Shown here: one piece after another, positions 7,493 through 12,419 of the stretch
Position numbering within the stretch: position 1 is the stretch's first letter
Layout: every line of letters starts with the position of its first letter
DNA from: Bacteroidota bacterium
GTDB taxonomy: Bacteria > Bacteroidota > Bacteroidia > Bacteroidales > Tenuifilaceae
Assembly (NCBI GenBank): GCA_023406715.1
Contig: JAEXVC010000183.1
Location: 1 to 12,419 of the forward strand
DNA length: 12,419 bases
Direction of reading: 5' to 3'
The notes under the pieces: generated by a model
Databases searched by the model: none
The model's input: only the letters and a program-made list of their open reading frames with translations
Told to the model about the DNA's origin: nothing
Translations under genes and position numbers: made by a program

Positions 7493-7517
7493 AGACTTTT
7501 ATATGAGCCTTGCTTAA

Positions 7518-8714
7518 TTACTTACCGTTTGACATTGCGTTTATGGCAGAAAGCATATTGCCATACACTGCATTTAATGAAGCGATATTTTTATTTAGTG
7601 TTTCAACGGCTCCTGTAAACTTTTCTGTCTCTGCAACCGTTGTGTTTAACTTTTTAATCATACCATCTACCCCTGCATACACCTTCTCGGCTTCCTTCAA
7701 TCGTAAATTTGTTTCTTGCAAGTGCAACTCATGCGCAGCATTTAAGGCCGACATGTTCTTATTTAACTTTTCTAACTGTTCCTTATAATTATTATTACCA
7801 TCAGTAATGTTCTTGCCATTAGCATTCATCATTTCAGACAGTTGAACATAACTAGTTGCTAGGTTATCTGATGACGATGCTAACTTGCTAGCAACTTGTT
7901 CTACCGACTCGGTAATGCGCCCACTAACCTTCTGCCCTGCAGATGTTAATTCTCCTTCAAGATTTTTTACGGAATGATTAACGCCTTCAAGGAAGTTTTG
8001 GCCAGATTCAGACATAACATTGGCAGTCTTCTGAATATTATCGGAAAGAACGTTAATTGATTCATTAAGCGCTTGACCACTCTGACTGTAGTTAATGCTA
8101 AAGTTGTTAACAGATTCTGACGCCTTAGAAATTTTTTCAGAAAAATCCTTAACAGCTAACGTAGAATTTGAAAGGTCTGCGATTTTACTCGAAGCATCTC
8201 CAAGTTTATTTAAGCCCTGACTTACCTTATCAAATAGAGCAGGTGAAATTTCAGCACTTTCAAGCATTTTGTTAAATTTCTCTGTAAAAACTAGTGCTCC
8301 ACCCATGCCCACGGGTGCTACATGCGAAGATGGTTGAGCCGCAATAGCAGGAGCCCCTGCTGCTGCTGGCATATTAGAGAGTATGCCAGTAATAATTTCC
8401 TGAATCTCCTCTGGCCCCAAACCTTGTTTACGGCTACTTCTGTAACCTTTTATTTCATCCTCTTCTGTCATTCCGGTCAACTCAGGATAAACCAAAGTCC
8501 AATCTAACTCTTCATGAATAGGTTCAAAAGCAGAGAAAAAGAAAATTACTGTTTCTGTACCCATACCAAACATAAGCATCATGCCTGCGCCAGGTAAATG
8601 AAGGATCTTAAATAGAGCTCCAAGAATAACAATTGATGCACCCCAACCATAGAGGTATTTCATAAAGTTTTTCCATTTCTTGGATGTTACAATTTCTTCA
8701 ATATTGATTTTCAT
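7518..8714 (-). CDS. gldL: T9SS motor protein GldL (PorL) with long coiled-coil tail
   Basis: GldL forms the proton-driven inner-membrane motor with GldM. Two N-terminal membrane helices (about 20-38 and 43-62) contain the conserved ALFKILHLPG and GTETVIFFFSAFEP motifs; Glu54 matches the essential membrane glutamate (Glu49 in F. johnsoniae). At 398 residues it is much longer than the F. johnsoniae protein (about 215) and longer than P. gingivalis PorL (about 309). The cytoplasmic tail has an Ala/Pro-rich linker (about 115-140), then a long Ser/Asn/Ala-rich helical region (about 160-310) with heptad-like spacing that recalls chemotaxis-receptor coiled coils, then two copies of a LNKNxxxLNA motif (317-326 and 373-382). 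It starts 44 bp after gldK. Confidence 0.94.
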   Translation of the reverse strand: MKINIEEIVTSKKWKNFMKYLYGWGASIVILGALFKILHLPGAGMMLMFGMGTETVIFFFSAFEPIHEELDWTLVYPELTGMTEEDEIKGYRSSRKQGLGPEEIQEIITGILSNMPAAAGAPAIAAQPSSHVAPVGMGGALVFTEKFNKMLESAEISPALFDKVSQGLNKLGDASSKIADLSNSTLAVKDFSEKISKASESVNNFSINYSQSGQALNESINVLSDNIQKTANVMSESGQNFLEGVNHSVKNLEGELTSAGQKVSGRITESVEQVASKLASSSDNLATSYVQLSEMMNANGKNITDGNNNYKEQLEKLNKNMSALNAAHELHLQETNLRLKEAEKVYAGVDGMIKKLNTTVAETEKFTGAVETLNKNIASLNAVYGNMLSAINAMSNGK

Positions 8715-8758
8715 GCGTCAGATTTTTTTTGATTCAGACACTGGATAACTCTAAAATT

Positions 8759-10087
8759 TTACTTCGCACCAAGATAGCCACGAACGCACCTAAATCCTAT
8801 ATAAGATTTTGCAGTATCTTGATATTCATAGGATCGTTGACCTACCTGAAGAAAGAAACTAATGTCTTTCCAAGATCCGCCCCTTATAACTTTCCTTTTC
8901 ATTGCGGGCAAATCATTAGGTTTCGCATTATACTTGTAATCAGGATTCATATCATGCATGAATGAGTATGCACTTTCGTCGTATGCGTTAGCAGTCCATT
9001 CGGATACATTACCGGCCATATCGTACAAGCCATAATCATTGGGTTCGTAACTTCCAACAGCAATCGGGATTAAACCTCCATCGTCAATATAGTTACCTCT
9101 TAATGGTTTAAAGTTTGCTAAAAAGCATCCTTCTAGATTCCTCGGATATGGACCACCCCATGGATACATGCTGTGATCTAGATTACCACGGGCGGCGTAC
9201 TCCCATTCTGCCTCAAGAGGCAAACGATAGTCTTGAATTGAAGTTCCCTCAGCTGCTAAATATTTATTTAACAATTGGGTCCTCCATATACAAAATGCTG
9301 AAGCTTGTTTCCAAGTTACACCAACTACAGGATAATTGTCAAATGCGGGGTGCCAAAAATAACTAGCTGTATAGGGTTCATTAAATGCATATGTAAAATC
9401 GGCTATCCAACAAAGAGTATCTGGATAAACATTTACTCTATCGCGCATAATGAAACTCTGCCTATTGTCAACTTTTACCTTTTCCCCTAGACTATTAATA
9501 ACTTCTCCCTGATCGTAACTTAAAGTTTCGTAATTATAGCGATTCCTCTTTTGAGCGGCTTGCTTTAAATCAATCCAATAATATTCATAAAATAGTTTAC
9601 GGGTATCAAGTTCCTTCTTTCCATAGAATGCATCTTCCTTAGAGTAATACATTGAATTAAGTATCTCTCTTTGCTCCTCATCCTCTGGATCGATTGGCAC
9701 CTCCCAATTAAGGGTTGGGGGCTCTATAGGATTACCAAATTCATCTTCGGCAATTATAAATTCATCGTTTTGCTCTGCAATTAACCTACGGGCAATTGAG
9801 TCTCTAACGTAGTAAACAAATTGTCGATACTGATTATTAGTTATCTCAGTCTGATCCATCCAGAAAGCATCAACAGAAACAGTTTTAGTTGGAGCATTAA
9901 TTGCCCATGCAACATCTTGATCGTTGCTACCCATAGTGTATGATCCCATGGGGACAAAAACCATCCCGAAAGGAGTTGGTTCTGCATATCCTCTTCTTCC
10001 TGGAACACCAGTAAGTTCTCCGTTGCCTCCAGGAGAACAACTATAAAGAGAAGCGGCTACAATACTTATGAAAAGAAACTTTTTCAT
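8759..10087 (-). CDS. gldK: T9SS ring lipoprotein GldK (PorK)
   Basis: GldK is an outer-membrane-bound lipoprotein that forms the periplasmic ring with GldN. I place the start at the ATG 10085-10087, giving 442 residues and a clean lipoprotein leader MKKFLFISIVAASLYSC with the acylated Cys at 17. A TTG seven codons upstream is in frame but less likely. The body has the formylglycine-generating-enzyme fold: VPMGSYTMGS, then a family-specific insertion (about 103-245), RLPLEAEWEYAARG (288-301), GLYDMAGNVSEW (353-364), VIRGGSWKD (400-408) and GFRCVRG (431-437). The catalytic cysteine pair that real sulfatase-modifying enzymes carry after RGGSW is absent (DISFFLQ instead), so the role is structural. 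The gene follows porP by 57 bp. Confidence 0.95.
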   Translation of the reverse strand: MKKFLFISIVAASLYSCSPGGNGELTGVPGRRGYAEPTPFGMVFVPMGSYTMGSNDQDVAWAINAPTKTVSVDAFWMDQTEITNNQYRQFVYYVRDSIARRLIAEQNDEFIIAEDEFGNPIEPPTLNWEVPIDPEDEEQREILNSMYYSKEDAFYGKKELDTRKLFYEYYWIDLKQAAQKRNRYNYETLSYDQGEVINSLGEKVKVDNRQSFIMRDRVNVYPDTLCWIADFTYAFNEPYTASYFWHPAFDNYPVVGVTWKQASAFCIWRTQLLNKYLAAEGTSIQDYRLPLEAEWEYAARGNLDHSMYPWGGPYPRNLEGCFLANFKPLRGNYIDDGGLIPIAVGSYEPNDYGLYDMAGNVSEWTANAYDESAYSFMHDMNPDYKYNAKPNDLPAMKRKVIRGGSWKDISFFLQVGQRSYEYQDTAKSYIGFRCVRGYLGAK

Positions 10088-10144
10088 ACTAATTCGTTTA
10101 TTTAGCAAATAACGTAATTTTTTTCTTTAGATTATCAAATTTGG

Positions 10145-11083
10145 TCATAAAAATCTTATGCTTTTATACTGCTGAGGTGGTTTTTCCTTCTTAAGTTGGA
10201 AGTTATACCCCAGCATAAACTCATGAGAACCATTGCTGTAACTACTCAATTTGCCTAAACTATAATCATAAGCATATCCAAATTTAATTCCATTAAACAA
10301 TTCCAAACCAATCATCCCAGTAATAGCTTCGCCCATACGGTAAGAAACGCCTCCCCAGAATTTTTTATTGTACTTGATGATTGAATTTATAGAATAACGA
10401 GATGTGGTTAAATCTGTTGTTATTAAAACTGAAGGCTCCAACTGCCATGCGGGGTTAAGATTAAGAGCATATCCCCCAGTAATATAATACTGACGAGTGT
10501 AATGAGCCGACTCTTTGCTCTTATATATTTTTGATTCGTTTAAGTGTGTTGTAGAAACACCAAAAAACATATAATCGGTATTATAGTATAGACCTAATCC
10601 TAGATCCATATTGATATTGCTCTGCTTTTCTTGAGGAATTGAAGGATCGCCAATAACGTTAATTGCCCTCCATTCAGGATTTATGGAACTATTGACTATA
10701 CCACCACTAACACCAACACCCAACGTTCCTTCTACTGCCTTAAATTTAAACCTAGCCGAATATGCAAAGTTGATTCCAAGATCATTGTTAAAGCCCAACT
10801 TATCGTTTACAATACTTAACCCAACTCCGCTCTTAAAACCAAAAGGTGCAATGGGAGCATTAATGCTCACCGCTGTGCTAACGGGAGCACCCTCACCAAA
10901 ACCAGCCCACTGCAATTTATTGATTGCTCCGAAACCTATCATATTTAAACTACCTGCATAACCTGGATTTATGCTCATAGGATTAAACAGTATTTGGCTA
11001 AACTGAGGATCTTGCTGACAAACTCCAGCAAAAAACACTAAAACAAAACCTAAAGAAAAAATATACTTTTTTACTATCGGCAT
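10145..11083 (-). CDS. porP: T9SS outer-membrane protein, PorP/SprF family
   Basis: The 312-residue protein has a signal peptide (1-22, MPIVKKYIFSLGFVLVFFAG) followed by the family hallmark QQDPQFSQILFNPMSINPGYAG (23-44, read as QDPQFSQ then NPGYAG). The rest consists of alternating strands with aromatic girdles typical of an outer-membrane beta-barrel, ending near the family block GLELFNGIKFGYAYDYSLGKL and a HEFMLGYNF strand. PorP/SprF proteins assist T9SS function and surface display of specific partners. It is the first gene of the porP-gldKLMN operon, the same order as in Porphyromonas. SprF paralogues are common in these genomes, but the position directly before gldK supports the core PorP role. 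Confidence 0.93.
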   Translation of the reverse strand: MPIVKKYIFSLGFVLVFFAGVCQQDPQFSQILFNPMSINPGYAGSLNMIGFGAINKLQWAGFGEGAPVSTAVSINAPIAPFGFKSGVGLSIVNDKLGFNNDLGINFAYSARFKFKAVEGTLGVGVSGGIVNSSINPEWRAINVIGDPSIPQEKQSNINMDLGLGLYYNTDYMFFGVSTTHLNESKIYKSKESAHYTRQYYITGGYALNLNPAWQLEPSVLITTDLTTSRYSINSIIKYNKKFWGGVSYRMGEAITGMIGLELFNGIKFGYAYDYSLGKLSSYSNGSHEFMLGYNFQLKKEKPPQQYKSIRFL

Positions 11084-11162
11084 AATAAATTTAAATAAAT
11101 GCTCAAAATTTGCTTTACCTTTTAAACCGAAAAGTAAAGTAAATAAAAAAAAAGATTTCCAA

Positions 11163-11170
11163 CAAATTTA
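11163..11170 (-). promoter_or_regulatory. Candidate -7 box for the porP-gldKLMN operon
   Basis: The minus strand reads TAAATTTG, matching TAnnTTTG, 80 bp before the porP ATG in the 168-bp AT-rich space after the ureohydrolase gene. No -33 TTTG is visible at a suitable distance, so the call is weak. Confidence 0.3.
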
Positions 11171-11251
11171 TTAACAAATAAGTGTTAATAAAATCCGTAA
11201 GGTTTTATACCTATTTTTTTTTGTTAGGTTTCCTTTTCTTTTGAAAAAATT

Positions 11252-12419
11252 CTATTTATCACTGTTTTTAAGCAATTGTATCTTCTGCAGAAATCTTATC
11301 CACCGCTCTGGCACATCCTGCTTGCTTGCGAGCATATAGTCGTTTGGAGAACAAGGTATGATTAATTTCTTATTCAGTTTTTTTATTGCAGGTAGTTCAA
11401 ACCACCAGTTATCGGAAAGTTCATTCCTGTAGAAAACTAAATCGACCCCAGGGGTTCCAGTGTTAACAATGAACTTCTTGGTGTTATCGTTATTCTCAAA
11501 AGAATTCTCTTGGCTCCGCTGCGCAGTTCCTTCAATAAAGTGCCAAACCAACTGTGCTGCAAGTAGGGCCGATTGCCTTGAAGAATCGTTATCGGGGGCA
11601 TACTCAAAAACGCTAAAACAGGAAACCCTTTCGCTGGTTCCAGCGTAACGGGTTAGCTGACACGCTTCCTCTGCGTAAAGCCCGTTAGGTGAAGGAAATA
11701 AGTTTCCTGGAGAATCCGAAGACCTAATTGCCCCCATATCAAAACTTACTATATCAGAATTTCTTAGGGTTGGCTCAACTTCCCGATAATTGCCACGAAC
11801 AAAGCCAAGTCTAAGCAATTCATGATTTAGGTTTCTTACTTTATCTAATTTCTCTGAATCAACAAAATATCCCTGATATCCAATAAAACTAAGATCAAAT
11901 AGAGATAAAGGATTCTCATTAATCAACTTATTCAGATAATTTAAAGAATGAAAATCTTCGTTGTCGTCATCAATATCTATATGAGAATCGATTATCGACA
12001 ATGTCAAGAGCTTTTTGTTGCTTTTATACCCTCTGTATATGCTCTCAGTTAATTCTTGATTCCCTCCTAATATAATTAAGGTAACATTCAAGGGTATTAA
12101 GAGTTCCAGAACATTAACCAATGCCGTATATGTTTGAGCAGGAGTGCTTGTTTCCACAATATTACCAGCATCAATAATGTTTCCCTTAATATTTAAAGAG
12201 GATAGTGCGTAAAGATATTGTCGAATGGTGTTCGGGGCATTTTGCTTTTGAGGGTTTGAGGAGTTTCGACTCTCATTTACACCCAAAACAATAATGTCTC
12301 CCGCTTTAATATCTAAAGATTTATCGTGAAATGATACAACCTTGCTATGCAAAGAGGCACACCTAGTCACCCCCAAAAAGGCGGGGGAAATATTAACAGG
12401 TTCAAGGTAAGCTTTTAGC
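11252..12419 (-). CDS. Ureohydrolase-fold (arginase/formimidoylglutamase family) protein, 5' partial
   Basis: The frame is open to the right edge (388 residues visible; reading inwards LKAYLEPVNISPAFLG), so the true start lies just outside, probably a few codons away. Numbering from the TTG at 12376, the arginase-fold landmarks are LGGNQELT (103-110), IIDSHIDID (128-136) and VSFDMGAIRSSDSPG (210-224), followed by SPNGLYAEEACQLTRYAG (229-246). Canonical enzymes read GGxH, DxHxD and SxDxDxxDP. Here the first His is Asn or Gln and the second Asp of the third motif is Gly, so two of the six manganese ligands are missing while DSHID is kept. A Bacteroidota family annotated as formimidoylglutamase has this shape. 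Catalysis on arginine, agmatine or formiminoglutamate should not be assumed. It lies 168 bp upstream of the T9SS operon on the same strand. Confidence 0.82.
   Translation of the reverse strand, partial: LKAYLEPVNISPAFLGVTRCASLHSKVVSFHDKSLDIKAGDIIVLGVNESRNSSNPQKQNAPNTIRQYLYALSSLNIKGNIIDAGNIVETSTPAQTYTALVNVLELLIPLNVTLIILGGNQELTESIYRGYKSNKKLLTLSIIDSHIDIDDDNEDFHSLNYLNKLINENPLSLFDLSFIGYQGYFVDSEKLDKVRNLNHELLRLGFVRGNYREVEPTLRNSDIVSFDMGAIRSSDSPGNLFPSPNGLYAEEACQLTRYAGTSERVSCFSVFEYAPDNDSSRQSALLAAQLVWHFIEGTAQRSQENSFENNDNTKKFIVNTGTPGVDLVFYRNELSDNWWFELPAIKKLNKKLIIPCSPNDYMLASKQDVPERWIRFLQKIQLLKNSDK

Noticed and set aside
7510..7788. Plus-strand ORF opposite gldL, and similar antisense ORFs such as 1451-1771, 8729-8965 and 10683-10961
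   Set aside because: They lie opposite well-supported genes, have no recognisable motifs and no start context; they are by-products of the coding strand.
8759..10087. GldK as an active formylglycine-generating enzyme
   Set aside because: The catalytic cysteine pair after RGGSW is absent and the gene sits inside a complete T9SS operon, where this fold is structural.
10088..10108. TTG start for gldK seven codons upstream
   Set aside because: The ATG at 10085-10087 gives a compact lipoprotein leader beginning MKKF; the extension adds residues with no family match.
11200..11222. Small inverted repeat AGGT-N5-ACCT followed by a T-run, as a terminator
   Set aside because: The stem is only 4 bp and the T-run is on the plus strand, where no gene ends; the ureohydrolase gene is on the minus strand.
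12374..12376. TTG start for the ureohydrolase-fold gene
   Set aside because: The frame continues open to the window edge and encodes YLEPVNI, which looks like the true N-terminal region, so the gene is cut by the edge rather than starting here.

Overview
The window comes from a member of the Bacteroidota. It carries the type IX secretion / gliding core genes in their usual order (porP/sprF, gldK, gldL, gldM, gldN), the base composition is AT-rich, and upstream regions contain -7 boxes of the Bacteroidota form TAnnTTTG. The long PorL-like GldL suggests a Bacteroidales/Marinilabiliales-type lineage rather than a Flavobacterium, but I cannot place the family from sequence alone.

Layout. (1) Positions 1-2180 form a small sulfur/redox locus: the N-terminus of a DsrC/TusE-like sulfur-relay protein (minus, cut by the window start), a sulfide:quinone oxidoreductase-like flavoprotein (minus) broken by one in-frame TAA, and a divergent Crp/Fnr regulator (plus). 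Their shared upstream region holds a perfect FNR-type palindrome, TTGAT-ATAT-ATCAA. (2) Positions 2183-3669 encode an MlaF-like ATPase and an MlaE-like permease (minus, 4-bp overlap), with no MCE-domain partner next to them. (3) Positions 3822-4913 encode mannose-1-phosphate guanylyltransferase (plus), read from a divergent promoter region shared with mlaE. A bidirectional hairpin terminator separates it from the next block. (4) Positions 4960-11083 are the T9SS operon, read on the minus strand as porP/sprF, gldK, gldL, gldM, gldN. (5) Positions 11252-12419 hold an arginase-fold (ureohydrolase) protein on the minus strand. It runs off the right edge and its metal-binding motifs are degraded.

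How the genes work together. GldL and GldM form the proton-driven inner-membrane motor, and the key residues GldL Glu54 and GldM Arg9 are visible. GldK and GldN form the periplasmic ring, and PorP/SprF is an outer-membrane partner. The left end looks like a sulfide-oxidation / sulfur-relay unit under a redox- or oxygen-type Crp/Fnr regulator. The oxidoreductase as read here is nonsense-interrupted, although everything downstream of the stop is intact. ManC supplies GDP-mannose for surface glycans, and MlaEF is a lipid-transport ABC core.

I did not find a clearly new system. The points most worth a second look are the sulfur locus with its FNR box and broken SQR, and the metal-ligand-deficient ureohydrolase beside the T9SS operon. 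No gene-free stretch exceeds 300 bases. I saw no RNA genes, CRISPR arrays, insertion sequences or attachment sites.
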